Source of the DNA: Mycobacterium avium subsp. avium
GTDB lineage: Bacteria; Actinomycetota; Actinomycetes; Mycobacteriales; Mycobacteriaceae
Reading direction: 5' to 3'
DNA length: 64,000 nucleotides
NCBI RefSeq assembly: GCF_009741445.1
Contig: NZ_CP046507.1
Location: 1,178,001 to 1,242,000 of the forward strand
Part shown: in pieces, positions 35,049-48,500 of the stretch
Numbering within the stretch: position 1 is the stretch's first letter
How the letters are laid out: each line of letters begins with the position of its first letter
Translations under genes and position numbers: made by a program
The notes under the pieces: generated by a model
The model's input: the letters and a program-made list of their open reading frames with translations, nothing else
Told to the model about the DNA's origin: nothing
Databases searched by the model: none

Positions 35049-37940
35049 CTATTGCGGCTGCTTCAGGAGTAGTGAACGCACCAACGGACGAGGACCGGTC
35101 GGGCGCAGCATGGTGCTGGCCGGGCGAGGACGGACAAGCTGTGGCCACCAGAACCAGCGGCCCAGCAACGCGGCGGCCGACGGCGTCATGAACGCCCGCA
35201 CGATCAGCGTGTCGAACAGCAGGCCCAGGCCGATCGTCGTGCCCACCTGGCCGATGCTGCGCAGGTCGCTGACCACCATCGCGCCCATGGTGAACGCGAA
35301 CACCAGACCGGCGTTGGTAACCACCTTCCCGGTGCCGCCCATCGCGCGGATGATGCCGGTGTGGATCCCGGCCGCCAGCTCCTCCTTCATCCGGGACACC
35401 AGTAGCAGGTTGTAGTCGGACCCCACCGCCAACAACACGATCACCGAAGTCGACAGCACGGTCCAGTGCAGCTGCATGTGCAGCAGGTACTGCCACACCA
35501 GCACCGACAACCCGAACGACGCCCCCAGCGACAGCAACACCGTGCCCACGATCACCATGGCCGCGATGAAGCTGCGCGTCATGATCAGCATGATGATGAA
35601 GATCAGGCAGAGCGCGGAGACGCCTGCGATCAACAGATCGAATTTCGATCCATCCACCAGGTCCTTGGTGATCGCCGCCGTGCCGGTCAGATAGATCTTG
35701 GAATTCTCCAGCGGTGTTCCCTTGAGCGATTCTTCGGCCGCGGTCTTGATCTGTTCCACCCGGGACAGACCCTCGGGTGTGGCGGGGTCACCCCGTTGAG
35801 TGATAAGCAGCCGGACGTCCTTGCCGTCCGGCGACATGAACACCTTCTCCACCCGCTTGAAGGAGTCGGAGCCGTTGATGATGCCCGGCGGCAGGTAGAA
35901 CGAGTCGTCGTTGCGGGAGGCGTCGAAAGCCTGCCCCATCGCGCTGGGATCCTTTGCGCTGGAATCCATTTGGCCGATAACGCCGGACATGGTGCTGTGC
36001 ATGGTCAGCATCATGGTGCGCATGCCCGACATGGTTTCGATCATCGGCGGGATCTGCATGACCAGCTGCGGCAGGATGGCGTCAAGCTGATCGAGGTTCT
36101 TCACCAGATCGCCCAGTTTGTCGTTGATCTCGTCGACGCCGTCGAGTGCGTCGAAGATGGACCGCAGCGAGAAACAGATCGGAATGTCGTAGCAGTGCTT
36201 CTCCCAGTAGAAGTAGCTGCGCAGCGGACGCCAGAAGTCCTCGAAATCGGAGATGTGATCGCGCAATTCTCCGGTGATCTCCTGCATTTCATGTGTCGTC
36301 TGGACCATGTGGTGCGTCGTTGCGACGAGCTCGCGCATCAGGTCCAGCATGTGCTGCATGATGCCGATCATCTTGCCCAGCTCGTTGGCCTGGACGAGCA
36401 TGTCGTTCATCCGGTCCTTCTGGAAGGCCATGTTCTGCAGCTGACTGGCCTGGCCCATGCTGATGATCCAGGGAATCGTCGTGTGCTGCAACGGAACTCC
36501 CTCGGGGCGGGTGACCGTCTGCACGGTGGCGATGCCGGGGACCGCAAGAACACCCTTGGCGAGTTTGTTGATCACCAACATGTCCGTCGGGTTGCGCAGA
36601 TCATGGTCGGTCTCGACCAGCAGGATCTCCGGCATCTGCATCCGCTGCCCGGGGAAATGCCGCGCCGCCGCCGCATAGCCCACGTTCGCCGGGATGCTGT
36701 CCGGAATGAATTTCTGGTCGTCATAGCTGGGCCGGTAATTCGGCAGCGCCAGCAGTCCGACCAGCGAGACCGCCAGGGTGGCGATGAGAATAGGCGCCGG
36801 CCAGCGCACGATCGCGGTGCCGATGCGCCGCCACCGCCGGGCCGAGACCGCCCGGCGCGGCTCGAACAGGCCGAACCGGGCCCCGGCGGCCAGCAGCGCC
36901 GGCCCGAGCGTCAGTGCGACCAGGACCGCGATCGAGATGCCCACCGCAACCGGGATACCGAGCGGCTGGAAGTAGGGGAGTCGGGTGAAGCTCAGGCACA
37001 GCACCGCACCGGCGATGGTCAAGCCGGAGGCCAGCACCACCTTGGCCACCCCGTTGAACGTGGTGTAGAAGGCCTCTTCCCGGCTCTCGCCCGCTTGCCG
37101 TGCCTCCTGATATCGGCCGACGAAGAAGATGCCGTAGTCGGTGCCGGTCGCGATGACGGCGGCCACCAAGAGGTTGACCGCGAAGGTGGTGAGACCTACC
37201 ACCCCGAGATGGCCCAGTAGCGCGACCATTCCGCGCGCGATCTGCAATTCCAGGCCGACGATCAGCAACAGCAGAATGACGGTGATGACCGATCGATATA
37301 CCAGCAGCAGCGTCACGAAGATGACGATCAGGCTGGCCAGCGTCACCAGCATGACCGTCTTTTGCCCCGCGATGTTCATGTCCGCGACGATCGGTGCGGG
37401 ACCGGTGACGTAAACCTTGAGACCTGGCGGGGGAGAAGCCTCCTGGACCAGCTTCCGAATTGCCGCCACGGATTCGTCACCGGCGGCCGCGCCCGCATTT
37501 CCGTTCAGGTTCACCTGAACGTAGGCGGCCTTGCCGTCCTGGCTTTGCGCGGCGCCGCGGGTGAGCGGATCGCCCCAGAAGTTCTGCACGTGCTGCACGT
37601 GCTTGTGGTCGTTTTCCAGCAGCCGAATCAGGCGGTCGTAGTAGGTGTGCGCGTCGTCGCCGAGTTGCTGCTGGCCCTCCAGCAGGATCATGGCCAGCGC
37701 GCCGGTGTTGGTTTCCTTGAAGTCCTCGCCGAGGCGCTCCATCGCCTTGAACGACGGCGCCCCAATGGGACTCAGCGACACCGCGTGCTCGGCCTCGACC
37801 TGCTCCAGCGAGGGAACGCCGATGGTGATCAGCACCGCAACCGCCAGCCAGCCCAAAATGATGGGAACGGACAAACGGTGAATGATCCGCGCCACCCGTG
37901 GTCGCGCGGCCTGCTGGGTCTCCAATTGCTGGGTACTCAT
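35049..37940 (-). CDS. mmpL4a: MmpL-family RND lipid exporter (MmpL4a)
   Basis: A 963-residue RND transporter and close paralogue of MmpL4b, with matching relay motifs [21 protein letters not shown] (TM4) and [17 protein letters not shown] (TM10) and the same [20 protein letters not shown] block in the periplasmic helical hairpin. It exports the GPL together with MmpL4b and the accessory protein MmpS4. Its ATG overlaps the TGA of mmpS4 by four bases (37937-37940), so translation is coupled. Long blocks are shared with mmpL4b, a fingerprint of tandem duplication. Confidence 0.93.
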   Translation of the reverse strand: MSTQQLETQQAARPRVARIIHRLSVPIILGWLAVAVLITIGVPSLEQVEAEHAVSLSPIGAPSFKAMERLGEDFKETNTGALAMILLEGQQQLGDDAHTYYDRLIRLLENDHKHVQHVQNFWGDPLTRGAAQSQDGKAAYVQVNLNGNAGAAAGDESVAAIRKLVQEASPPPGLKVYVTGPAPIVADMNIAGQKTVMLVTLASLIVIFVTLLLVYRSVITVILLLLIVGLELQIARGMVALLGHLGVVGLTTFAVNLLVAAVIATGTDYGIFFVGRYQEARQAGESREEAFYTTFNGVAKVVLASGLTIAGAVLCLSFTRLPYFQPLGIPVAVGISIAVLVALTLGPALLAAGARFGLFEPRRAVSARRWRRIGTAIVRWPAPILIATLAVSLVGLLALPNYRPSYDDQKFIPDSIPANVGYAAAARHFPGQRMQMPEILLVETDHDLRNPTDMLVINKLAKGVLAVPGIATVQTVTRPEGVPLQHTTIPWIISMGQASQLQNMAFQKDRMNDMLVQANELGKMIGIMQHMLDLMRELVATTHHMVQTTHEMQEITGELRDHISDFEDFWRPLRSYFYWEKHCYDIPICFSLRSIFDALDGVDEINDKLGDLVKNLDQLDAILPQLVMQIPPMIETMSGMRTMMLTMHSTMSGVIGQMDSSAKDPSAMGQAFDASRNDDSFYLPPGIINGSDSFKRVEKVFMSPDGKDVRLLITQRGDPATPEGLSRVEQIKTAAEESLKGTPLENSKIYLTGTAAITKDLVDGSKFDLLIAGVSALCLIFIIMLIMTRSFIAAMVIVGTVLLSLGASFGLSVLVWQYLLHMQLHWTVLSTSVIVLLAVGSDYNLLLVSRMKEELAAGIHTGIIRAMGGTGKVVTNAGLVFAFTMGAMVVSDLRSIGQVGTTIGLGLLFDTLIVRAFMTPSAAALLGRWFWWPQLVRPRPASTMLRPTGPRPLVRSLLLKQPQ

Positions 37941-38539
37941 GTGGCCGTCAACACGCAGTAGGTGAATGCGTTCAATTCGTGCGAGATCCTCTCGGTTTTG
38001 ACAACGCCGTCCACCAGAATGCGGCAGCCGAGACTATCGCTATTGCCCTGTGCCACCACATTTCCCACGATCGACGGCAACGTCGTCGAGATATCGAACG
38101 TCCACGGCAGCTCGACGCCGTTGATGTGCTGCGGTTCGCCATTGGCGTCGAAATAGCTGATGTCGGCCATCGCGCCGGCCGGCCCGAAGACCTCGTACTT
38201 CACGTGCTTGGGGTTGAACGGTTTGGTGTCCTGCTGCCTGGTGTCGGCGTACGACGGGCGCTTCTCCGAACCGAAAATCCCGTGCAGTCGCGAGACGGTC
38301 AAACCGCCGGCAACCACCACCGCCACGATGACCAGCGGAATCCACAGCCGCTTCAAAAACCCGACAAACGTGGTGCCCAGGTTCCGGCCACCCCTGCGGG
38401 GGCGACTTTGCTGTATGGGGCGAGTCGATGATCGACGAGCAAAGCCCAGGAAGCCACGTCGACGGCGAGGCGATCGGCTAACGTCCTGTCCTTCCGTGAA
38501 TGCGTTGTCGGGCCGGGCCCGTACGTCGGGTTCGACCAC
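37937..38539 (-). CDS. mmpS4: MmpS-family accessory protein
   Basis: A 200-residue protein with a basic cytoplasmic N-terminus, one membrane segment ([20 protein letters not shown]) and an extracytoplasmic MmpS beta-domain starting [40 protein letters not shown], two Cys residues and a short C-terminal tail follow. MmpS4 is required for GPL synthesis and export in M. smegmatis together with MmpL4a/b. GTG 38539 is chosen because GAAGGGGG lies four bases upstream of it; GTG 38563 would add eight residues. It is first in the leftward mmpS4-mmpL4a-mmpL4b-drrABC operon, divergent from mbtH. Confidence 0.88.
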   Translation of the reverse strand: MVEPDVRARPDNAFTEGQDVSRSPRRRRGFLGFARRSSTRPIQQSRPRRGGRNLGTTFVGFLKRLWIPLVIVAVVVAGGLTVSRLHGIFGSEKRPSYADTRQQDTKPFNPKHVKYEVFGPAGAMADISYFDANGEPQHINGVELPWTFDISTTLPSIVGNVVAQGNSDSLGCRILVDGVVKTERISHELNAFTYCVLTAT

Positions 38540-39247
38540 TGCACCCCCTTCACCCGTATCCACGCCCGCGCCGTTTCCGTCGCCCGAACATCCAACTGCA
38601 CGTCGGTCGCGACACGCCAGACTGCGGTGCCGCGATGCGGTGCCCGTCGCAGACTAGCCGTGCATCCGTCACCTCATGCGAGCCCCGCCCCCCGGGAGCG
38701 CGACCAGATCTTGATGAGTAAACCATGCCATTGACGTCCATATCACTGCTTTGGCAACGCGATACGCGATCGTAATGCCTATCGCGTGCGCAAACGGCAT
38801 TTTGCTGAAGCGACGAATCTGCTCCCTACACATGTCCTTCGCAAGGCCGCCCACTTACCTAAGCACAGCCGCCCGCGCCGTGTCACCGCCCGGTTCGCCT
38901 CGGGGCTTGTTGCCAGCAGCCTGCCAGGTACGCGCCGCGCGTTGGGCTCGCGGTGATTTTCCCGACCCCCGCGACTTCGGCTAGGCTGTGAGCCACAAGC
39001 ACAATAACTTCATCGGCCGCAAGGACGTGCCTGCTCCAATAGCGAAATTTCGCAGTCAACGCCATTGATGCAGGTCGCTGCAGCGAATAAAGGGGCATCG
39101 GGGCCCCACCGCACACCGATCACCCGATGGCGACAACAGCCTTGCAGGTCACAGCAGGAACTTTGGCCAAACCACCGACGGGCACTGTTGCCCTGAACTA
39201 TGGTTTGGACCTGTTCCACTCATGTCCACTATGCATCCTGGAGAATT
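38540..39247. promoter_or_regulatory. Divergent control region between mmpS4 and mbtH-mps1-mps2
   Basis: About 700 bases separate the leftward export operon from the rightward peptide synthetase operon, unusually long for this compact locus. No credible gene lies here. A weak promoter-like pair for the rightward operon is TTCCCG (38959-38964), a 17-base spacer and TAGGCT (38982-38987), which fits the mycobacterial TAnnnT -10 only in part. In M. smegmatis the equivalent region is the control point of smooth/rough switching, where insertions change GPL output. No insertion element is visible in it here. Confidence 0.45.
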
Positions 39248-39478
39248 GTGAGCATCAATCCATTCGACGACGACAACGGCAGCTTTTTCGTCCTGGTGAA
39301 CGACGAGGAGCAACACAGCTTGTGGCCGGCCTTCGCCGATGTTCCAGCTGGCTGGAGGGTGGTACACGGGGAAGCGGACCGCGCTGCGTGTTTGGAGTAC
39401 ATCGAGCAGCACTGGCCCGACATTCGGCCGAAGAGCCTGCGGGACAAGCTCGCAACGGGTCGGGGTTTTGATCAGTAA
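39248..39478 (+). CDS. mbtH: MbtH-like NRPS accessory protein
   Basis: A 76-residue MbtH-like protein: [40 protein letters not shown] and a C-terminal [17 protein letters not shown]. The family's three signature Trp residues (SLWP, GWRV, HWPDIRP) are all present. These proteins bind and stabilise adenylation domains. GTG 39248 is chosen because GGAG lies four bases upstream and the family always starts a few residues before NPFD; the frame is open further up without matching sequence. It is 44 bases before the mps1 ATG, in the same operon, so it should serve Mps1 and Mps2 and perhaps the NRPS at 58001. Confidence 0.95.
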   Translation: MSINPFDDDNGSFFVLVNDEEQHSLWPAFADVPAGWRVVHGEADRAACLEYIEQHWPDIRPKSLRDKLATGRGFDQ

Positions 39479-39522
39479 CCTGCCGGGGTACGGGGCGGGT
39501 GGGTGGAGACTTGGGGGAGTCG

Positions 39523-42500
39523 ATGGCGAGGGATGATCGGGCGTTTCCGCTGACGCGAGGGCAGCTTGATATCTGGTTATCCCAGGAAGCCGGTTTCGCC
39601 GGCACCCAGTGGCAGCTCGGTCTGCTGGTCAAGATCGACGGCAAGGTCCATCGCGACGCGCTCGAGCAGGCCATCACCCAGGCCGTCGCCGAAGCCGAAC
39701 CCGGCCGGGTCTCGTTCTTCGAGGTCGACGGCCAGGTGGTGCAGAAGCCGATCGACTACCCGCACGTCGAGCTGGCTTTTCACGACCTGACCGACCACGC
39801 CGACCCGGTGGCCGAGGCGCGGGAGATGTCGTCCGCCATTCAGCGCACGCCGATGCCGTTGAACGGCCAAATGTTCAAATTCGTGCTTTTCCAAACAGGG
39901 CACGACGAATTCTATTTGTTTGGTTGCTGCCACCACATAGCTATCGACGGTCTGGGCATGGCTCTTGTTTGCCGACGGGTGGCCACCATTTATTCGGCAA
40001 TGGTGGCCGGTAAGCCGATTCCGGACGCTTACTTCGGCACGGTGCAGGACCTGATCGACCTGGAGTCGGGCTACGAGGCCTCCCCGGACTATGCCGAGGA
40101 CAAGGCGTACTGGAGCGAGCACCTGCCGCCGGAGAGCGGGCCGGTCGACCGGCTGCCCGACGCCGAAGGGGAGCGCGACCACTACTCGCCGTCCGCGTCG
40201 GTACAGCTGGACCCGTCCGTCGCCAACCGGATCAAGGAGCTGTCCAAAAAGCTTGCCATCCGCCGCTTTTCGGTCACCACCGCCGCGTGCGCGCTGTTGG
40301 TGCGCGGCTGGTCGGGTAGCGGATCGGAGGTGGCGCTGGACTTCCCGGTCAGCCGGCGGGTGCGTCCGGAGTCCAAAACGCTGCCCGCGATGCTGGCCGG
40401 CGTGGTGCCGCTGGTGCTCAGCACCGCGCCCGAGTCGACGGTCGCCGACTTCTGCAAGCACGTCGACAAGCGCATCCGCGAGCTGCTGGCGCACCAGCGC
40501 TTCCCGGTGCACACCCTCGAAGGCGACGGGTTGCGGCAGGCGCCCAACCGGGTCGGGATCAACTTCATCCCGTCCCGGCTGACGCTGGACCTGGCCGGTT
40601 CCCCGGCGACGGCGTCGTACACCAACCACGGCCCGGTGGGGCATTTCGGGTTGTTCTTCCTGGGCGCCGGCGACCAGCTGTTCCTCAGCACCGCGGGCCC
40701 GGGCCAACCGTTCGCCAGCTTCGGCGTCGCGGACCTGGCCGGTCGGCTGCAGCAGATCCTGGCCGCGATGACCGAGGACCCGGACCGCCCGCTGTCCTCG
40801 ATCGAACTGCTGACCGGCGACGAGCCCGCGCTGATCGACCGGTGGAGCAACCGTCCGGCGCTGACCGAGCCCGCACCCGCCCCGGTGTCGATCCCCCAGG
40901 CCTTCGCCGAACACGTGCAGCGCACCCCCGACGCGGTGGCGGTGACGTTCGGGGCGACCTCGCTGACCTACGCCCAGCTCGACGAGGCGTCCAACCGGCT
41001 GGGCCATCTGCTCGCCGACCACGGCGTGGGCCCGGGCGACTGCGTGGCGGTGATGTTCCCCCGCTGCGCCGACGCCATCGTCTCGATGCTGGCGGTGCTC
41101 AAGACCGGGGCGGCCTACGTGCCGATCGACCCGGCGCACGCGTCGTCGCGGATGGACTTCGTGCTCGCCGACGCCGCCCCCAGCGCGGTGATCACCACCT
41201 CCGACCTGCGCTCGCGGCTGGACGATCACGACCTCCTCGTCGTCGACGTGCACGACCCGGCCGTCGAAGCCCAGCCCGGCACCGCGCTGCCGTGGCCGGC
41301 GCCGGAGAACACCGCCTACATCATCTACACCTCGGGAACCACCGGGACCCCCAAAGGTGTTGCCATTCCTCATCTCAACGTCACCTGGCTGATCGAGTCG
41401 CTGGACGCCGGCCTGCCGCCCGGAAACGTGTGGACGCAGTGCCACTCGTCGGCGTTCGACTTCTCGGTGTGGGAGATCTTCGGCGCCCTGCTGCGCGGCC
41501 GGCGGCTGCTGGTGGTGCCCGAGTCGGTGGCGTCGTCGCCGGAGGACTTCCACGCCCTGCTGGTCGCGGAGCAGGTCAGCGTGCTCACCCAGACGCCGTC
41601 GGCGGTGGCGATGCTCTCACCCGAGGGCCTGGAGTCCACCGCGCTGGTGGTGGCCGGCGAGGCCTGCCCGACCGACGTGGTCGACCGGTGGGCGGCGCCC
41701 GGGCGGGTGATGCTGGACGCCTACGGCCCGACCGAGACCACGGTGTGCGCGTCGATCAGCACACCGCTGACGGCCGGCGACCCGGTGGTGCCGATCGGCT
41801 CGCCGATCGCCGGGGCGGCGATGTTCGTGCTCGACAAGTGGCTGCAGCCGGTGCCCGCCGGCGTGGTGGGCGAGCTGTACCTGGCCGGCCGCGGCGTGGG
41901 GCACGGCTACGTGCGCCGGCCCGGCCTGACCGCCTCGCGGTTCGTGCCCAACCCGTTCGGCGCCCCCGGCTCGCGGATGTACCGCACCGGCGACCTGGTG
42001 TGCTGGGGCCCCGACGGGCAGCTGCAGTACCTGGGCCGCGCCGACGAGCAGGTCAAGATTCGCGGCTTCCGCATCGAGCTCGGCGAAATCCAGTCGGTGC
42101 TGGCCGGTTTGGACGGGGTGGAGCAGGCGGCGGTGGTCGCCCGCGAGGACCGGCCCGGCGACAAGCGCCTCGTCGGCTACATCACCGGCACCGCCGACCC
42201 GGCCGAGCTGCGCGCGCAGCTGGCCGACCGGCTGCCGCCCTACATGGTCCCGACCGCGGTGATGGTGCTCGACGCGCTGCCGCTGACCGGCAACGGCAAG
42301 CTGGACAAGCGCGCGCTGCCCTCGCCGGAATACGCCGCCGGCGAATACCGGGCGCCCGGCGACGCGATCGAGGAGATCCTGGCCGACATCTACGCCCAGG
42401 TGCTGGGCGTGGAGCGGGTCGGGGTGGACGACTCGTTCTTCGACCTGGGCGGCGACAGCATCCTGTCCATGCAGGTGGTGGCCCGCGCCCGCGCGGCGGG

Positions 42501-45500
42501 GGTGATCTGTCGGCCGCGCGACGTGTTCGTCGAGCAGACGGTGGCCCGGCTGGCGCGGGTGTCCCAAGTGGCTGTCGACGGCGAGTTGGGCGCGGCCGAC
42601 GAGGGGATCGGGCCGGTGCGGCCCACCCCGATCATGCGCTGGCTGCAGGACATCGACGGCCCGATCGACGAGTTCAACCAGACCATGGTGCTGGCCGCGC
42701 CCGCCGGGGTCGGTGTCGACGACGTCGCGGTGGTGCTGCAGGCACTGCTGGACCGCCACCCGATGCTGCGGCTGCGGGTGCAGGACGACGGCGCCGGTGG
42801 CTGGTCGCTGGAGGCGCCCGAGGTCGGCTCGGTGCGCGCGGCCGACTGCCTGCGCGCGGTCGACAGTTTGTCCGACGCCGCGCTCGTCGAGGCGCGGTCC
42901 CGGCTCAACGTGTCCGACGGCGTACTGCTGTCCGCGGTATGGGCAAGCGAGACAAGCCAATTGGCGTTGGTTGTTCATCACCTGGCGGTTGATGGGGTGT
43001 CGTGGCGGACGTTGATCGAGGACATCAACATCGCCTGGGCGCAGCATCAGGGTGGTCAGGAGATCGCGTTGCCGGTGCCGGGCACGTCGTTTGCGCGGTG
43101 GTCGTCGATTCTGGCCGAGTACGCCAAGAGTCCGGCGGTGGTGGCTGCGGCGGCGGCGTGGCAGCAGGTGGTGGCCACGCCGGCGGTGTTGCCGGCGGTG
43201 GGGCCCGATGACACGTATGCGTCGGCGGGGCAGTTGTCGGCGTCGCTGGATGTGCAGACCACCCGGTTGTTGTTGGGGGAGGTGCCGGCGGCGTTTCACG
43301 CTGGGGTGCAAGACATTTTGTTGATTGCGTTCGGGTTGGCCTGCACGGAGTTCGTGGGTGGTGGCGCGCCGATCGGTATCGACGTGGAGGGTCACGGGCG
43401 GCACGAGGAGATCGCCTCGGGGGTGGATCTGTCTCGTACGGTGGGCTGGTTCACCACGAAATATCCTGTGGCACTGAGGATGGGCCGGCGTCTGGATTGG
43501 GCGCGGGTGGTGGCGGGGGAGGCCGCGCTGGGCGCGGTGATCAAGGATGCCAAGGAGCAGTTGCGGGCGCTGCCCGACGGCCTGAGCTACGGGTTGCTGC
43601 GCTATTTGAACCCCGAGATCGAGGTGCAGGGGCCGGATCCGGTGATCGGATTCAACTACCTGGGCCGGCTGGGTGCCGGCGCCGACCTGTCCGAGGAGAT
43701 GTGGCGGGTCAGCGCCGACAGCCTGTCATCGGCCGCGGTGGCAACGGCCGTGCCAATGCCGTTGGCGCACACCGTCGAACTCAACGCCGGCACCATGGAC
43801 ACCGACGCCGGCCCGCAGTTGCACGCCAACTGGACCTGGGCGCGCTCCGTGCTCACCGACGAGCAGCTAAACCGGTTGAGCCGGTTGTGGTTCGAGGCGC
43901 TGACCGGCATCTGCGCGCACGTGCAGGCCGGCGGCGGCGGGCTGACGCCGTCCGACATCGCGCCCGCCCGCCTCGACCAGCAGCAGATCGACGAACTCTG
44001 CCAGCAGCACCAGATCGCCGACGTGCTGCCGCTGAGCCCGGTCCAGCAGGGGCTGCTGTTCCACACCGGCTTCGCCCAGGAACTCGAAGACCTCTACGCC
44101 GTGCAGCTCGGCATCACCGTGAGCGGCACCCTCGACCCGCACAGGCTGCGCGACGCGGTGCAGAACGCGGTCAACCGCCACCCCAACCTGGTCGCCCGCT
44201 TCTTCGACGAATTCGGCGAGCCGGTGCAGATCATTCCCGCCGAACCCGAAATGGCTTGGCGCTACCTCGAACTCGACGGTGGCGACATCGACGGACAGCT
44301 CGAGCAGCTGTCCGCGGACGAACGCGCCGCCGTGTGCGATTTGGCCGGCCAGCCCGCCTTCCGGGCCGCGCTGATCCGCATCGCCGACGACCGGCACCGG
44401 CTGCTGCTCACCATCCACCACATCGTGATCGACGGCTGGTCGCTGCCCGTGCTTCTCCAAGAGGTGTTCGCCGGCTACTACGGCCAGCGGCTGCCCGCGC
44501 CGCCGTCGTACCGCAGCTACCTGATGTGGCTGTCCGCCCAGGACCGGGCCGCCGCCCAGGACGCGTGGCGCGAGGCCCTGGCCGGGTTCGAGACCCCGAC
44601 CCTGGTGGCCCCGCCGGGCAAGATCGGGCGGCGCGCCGTTGCCACCTATACGGTTTCGGCCGACACCACCAAGGCGCTCGGCGAGCTGGCCCGCTCCAGC
44701 CGCACCACCGTCAGCACCGTCCTGCAGGGCGCCTGGGCGCAGCTGCTCACCTGGCTGACCGGCCAGCACGACGTCGCCTTCGGCACCGCCGTCTCCGGCC
44801 GGCCCACCGAGCTGCCCGGCGCCGACGCCATGGTCGGCTTGTTGATCAACACCGTGCCGGTGCGCGCCGACATCGCCGCCGCGACCACCGTCGTCGACCT
44901 GCTCGAGCAGCTGCAACGCGCGCACGCCGACACGCTCGAGCATGAACACTTGGCGCTCAACGAAATTCACCGCGTCACCGGGCACGACCAACTGTTCGAC
45001 ACCCTGTTCCTCTACGAGAACTACCCGATCGACGCCAGCGCGCTGCTCGACGTGCACGAGCTGGCCGTCACCGAGTTCAGCAGCCGCGAATTCAACCACT
45101 ACCCGCTGTCGGTGGTGGCCACCCCGGGCCACGAACTGAGCCTGCGGGTCGAGTACGACACCGAGGTGTTCGACGAGGCCGGCATCGAAACCCTGATCGA
45201 GCGGCTGCGCCAGGTGCTGGCGGCCATGACCACCGATCCCGGGCAGCGGCTGTCGGCGATCGACCTGCTCGACGCCGCCGAGCATGAGCGGCTCGACGCC
45301 TGGGGCAACCGGGCGGTGCTGACCCGGCGGCCCGCCGCGCAGGCCTCGATCCCGGCGCTGTTCGCCGCGCAGGTTGCCCGCGCCGCCGACGCGGTGGCGA
45401 TCACCTGCGGCGAGCGGTCGTTCACCTACCGCGAGGTCGAGGAGTCGGCAAATCGGTTGGCGCACTTGCTTTCCGGGCAGGGCGCGGGCCCAGGTCAGCG

Positions 45501-48500
45501 GGTGGCGGTGGTCATTCCGCGCTCGGCCGAGGCAGTGGTGGCGATCTTCGCGGTGCTCAAGACCGGCGCCGCCTACGTGCCGATCGACCCCGGCGTGCCG
45601 GCGGCCCGGCTGCAGTTCGTGCTCGCTGACTCCGCACCCGTCGCCGCGGTCACCACGGCGGAGGTGCGCGACCGGCTGGACGGGTTCACCGGCCAGATCA
45701 TCGATTTCGACGACCCCGCCGTCGCCGAGCAGCCCGCCACCGGCCTGCCCGTCCCGGCCGCCGACAACATCGCCTACATCATCTACACGTCGGGCACCAC
45801 CGGAACCCCCAAGGGCGTGGCCATCCCACACCGCAACGTGACGTTGCTGCTGGAGACACTCGACGCTCAGCTGGGGTTGGGCCAGGTGTGGACGCAGTGT
45901 CACTCCCTGGCGTTTGACTTCTCGGTGTGGGAGGTCTTCGGCTCGCTGCTCTACGGCGGCCGCCTGGTCGTGGTGCCGGACGCGGTGGTGCGCTCGGCCG
46001 AAGACTTGCACGCGTTGTTGGTTCGTGAGCAGGTCAGTGTGTTGAGTCAGACGCCGTCGGCGTTTTATGCGTTGCAGAGTGCTGATGCGTTGGCCCCGGA
46101 GTTGGGTCAGCAGTTGAAGTTGCAGACGGTGGTGTTCGGCGGTGAGGCGCTGGAACCGCATCGGTTGGCGACGTGGCTGCATCATCATCCGGGGTTGCCG
46201 CGGATGATCAATATGTATGGCATTACCGAGACGACGGTGCATGCGTCGTTCCGGGAGATCGTCGATGCCGATGTGGATAGCAGCGACAGCCCGATCGGCG
46301 TGCCGCTGGCCAATCTGGCCTTCTTTGTGTTGGACGGGTGGTTGCGCCCGGTCCCGGTCGGTGTGGTCGGCGAGCTCTACGTGGCCGGTGGCGGCCTGGC
46401 CACCGGCTACGTCGGCAGGCCCGGCCTGTCCGCCACCCGCTTCGTGGCGTGCCCGTTCGGCGGGCCCGGCGCGCGGATGTACCGCACCGGCGACCTGGTG
46501 CGCTGGGGCGCCGACGGGCAGCTGCAGTACATGGGCCGCGCCGACGCGCAGGTCAAGATCCGCGGTTACCGCATCGAGCTCGGCGAGATCCAGGCCGCCC
46601 TGGCCGGTTTGGACGGCGTCGAGCACGCCGCCGTGATCGCCCGCGAGGACCGGCCCGGCGACAAGCGCCTGGTCGGCTACATCACCGGCACCGCCGACCC
46701 GGCCGAGGTCCGCGCGCAGCTGGGCGAGCGGCTGCCCGGCTACATGGTGCCCTCGGCGGTGGTGGTGCTCGACGCGCTGCCGCTGACCGTCAACGGCAAG
46801 CTGGACACCCGGGCCCTGCCCGCGCCCGAATACTCCGACGTCGACCGGTACCGCGCCCCGGTGACCGCGATCGAGGAGATCCTGGCCGACATCTATGCCC
46901 AGGTGCTGGGCGTGGAGCGGGTCGGGGTGGACGACTCGTTCTTCGACCTGGGCGGCGACAGCATCCTGTCCATGCAGGTGGTGGCCCGCGCCCGGGCCGC
47001 CGGCGTGATCTGCCGGCCCCGCGACGTCTTCACCGAGCAGACGGTGGCCCGGCTGGCCCGGGTCGCCACCGTCGCCACCGGCGACGACGACGTCGTCGAC
47101 GAGGGCACCGGCCGGGTGGTGGCCACCCCGATCATGCGCTGGCTGCAGAACATGGACGGCCCGGTCGAGCAGTTCAACCAGACCATGGTGCTGGCCGCCC
47201 CCGCCGGCGTCACCCCCGACGACGTGGCCGCGGTGCTGCAGGCGCTGCTGGACCGGCACGCGATGCTGCGGCTGCGGGTCGAGGACGACGGCGCCGGCGG
47301 CTGGTCGCTGGAGGTGCCCGAGGCCGGCTCGGTGCAGGCCGCCGACTGCCTGGAGACCGTGGACGCGTTGTCGCCGGCGGCGCTGGTTGACGCCCGGTCG
47401 CGGCTGAACCTCGCCGACGGCATCCTGGTGCGCGCCGTATGGGCAAGCGAGACAAGCCAATTGGCGTTGATCATCCACCACCTGGCGGTCGACGGGGTGT
47501 CCTGGCGGACCCTGATCGAGGACCTCAACATCGCCTGGGCGCAACACCACAGCGGCCAGCCGGTGGCCCTGCCGACCGGCGGCATGTCGTTCGCCCGCTG
47601 GTCGGCGCTGCTCGAGGACCACGCCCGCCGGCCCGAGGTGGTCGAGCGCGCCGAGGACTGGCGGCAGGTGGCCGCCGTCCCGGCGGTGCTGCCCGGGGCG
47701 CAACCCGGGGACACCTACGCGACGGCCGGGCAGTTGTCGGCGTCGCTGGACGTGGAGACCACCCGGCTGCTGCTGGGCGAGGTGCCCGCGGCGTTTCACG
47801 CCGGGTTGCAAGACATTCTGCTGATCGCGTTCGGGCTGGCCTGGACACAGTTCATCGGCACCGGCGCGCCGATCGGCATCGACGTGGAGGGCCACGGCCG
47901 CAGCGAGGAGCTGGGCCCGCAGGTCGACCTGTCCCGTACGGTGGGCTGGTTCACGGCCAAGTACCCGGTGGCGCTGCGCCTCGGCGGGCTGTCCTGGGGT
48001 CAGGTGGTCGGCGGCGACGAGGCGTTGGGCGCGGTGGTCAAGGAGGCCAAGGAGCAACTGCGGGCCCTGCCCGACGGCCTGACCTACGGGTTGCTGCGCT
48101 ACCTGAATCCCCAAGCGGGGCTGGATGTTTCGGATCCGGCGATCGCGTTCAACTACCTGGGCCGGCTCGGCGGCGGGGCCGCCGAGCTCTCACCCGAGCT
48201 GTGGCGGCTGAGCCCGGACAGCTTCGCGCTGGCCGGCGCGGCCGGGGCGGTGGAGCTGCCGCTGCCGCACACCGTGGAGCTCAACGCCGGCACCATGGAC
48301 ACCGAGGACGGCCCGCACCTGCAGGCCAACTGGACGTGGGCCCGCTCCGCGCTGGACGACAAGCAGATCGGCCGGCTTTCCGAGCTGTGGTTCGACGCCC
48401 TGGCCGGCATCTGCACGCACGTGCGGGCCGGCGGTGGCGGGCTGACGCCCTCGGACGTCGCCCCCGCCCGGCTGACCCAGCGGGACCTCGACGAGCTGGC

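Noticed and set aside
43867..48114. A 1415-codon minus-strand open frame opposite mps1
   Set aside because: Same mirror effect of high third-position GC; no motif, start signal or domain.
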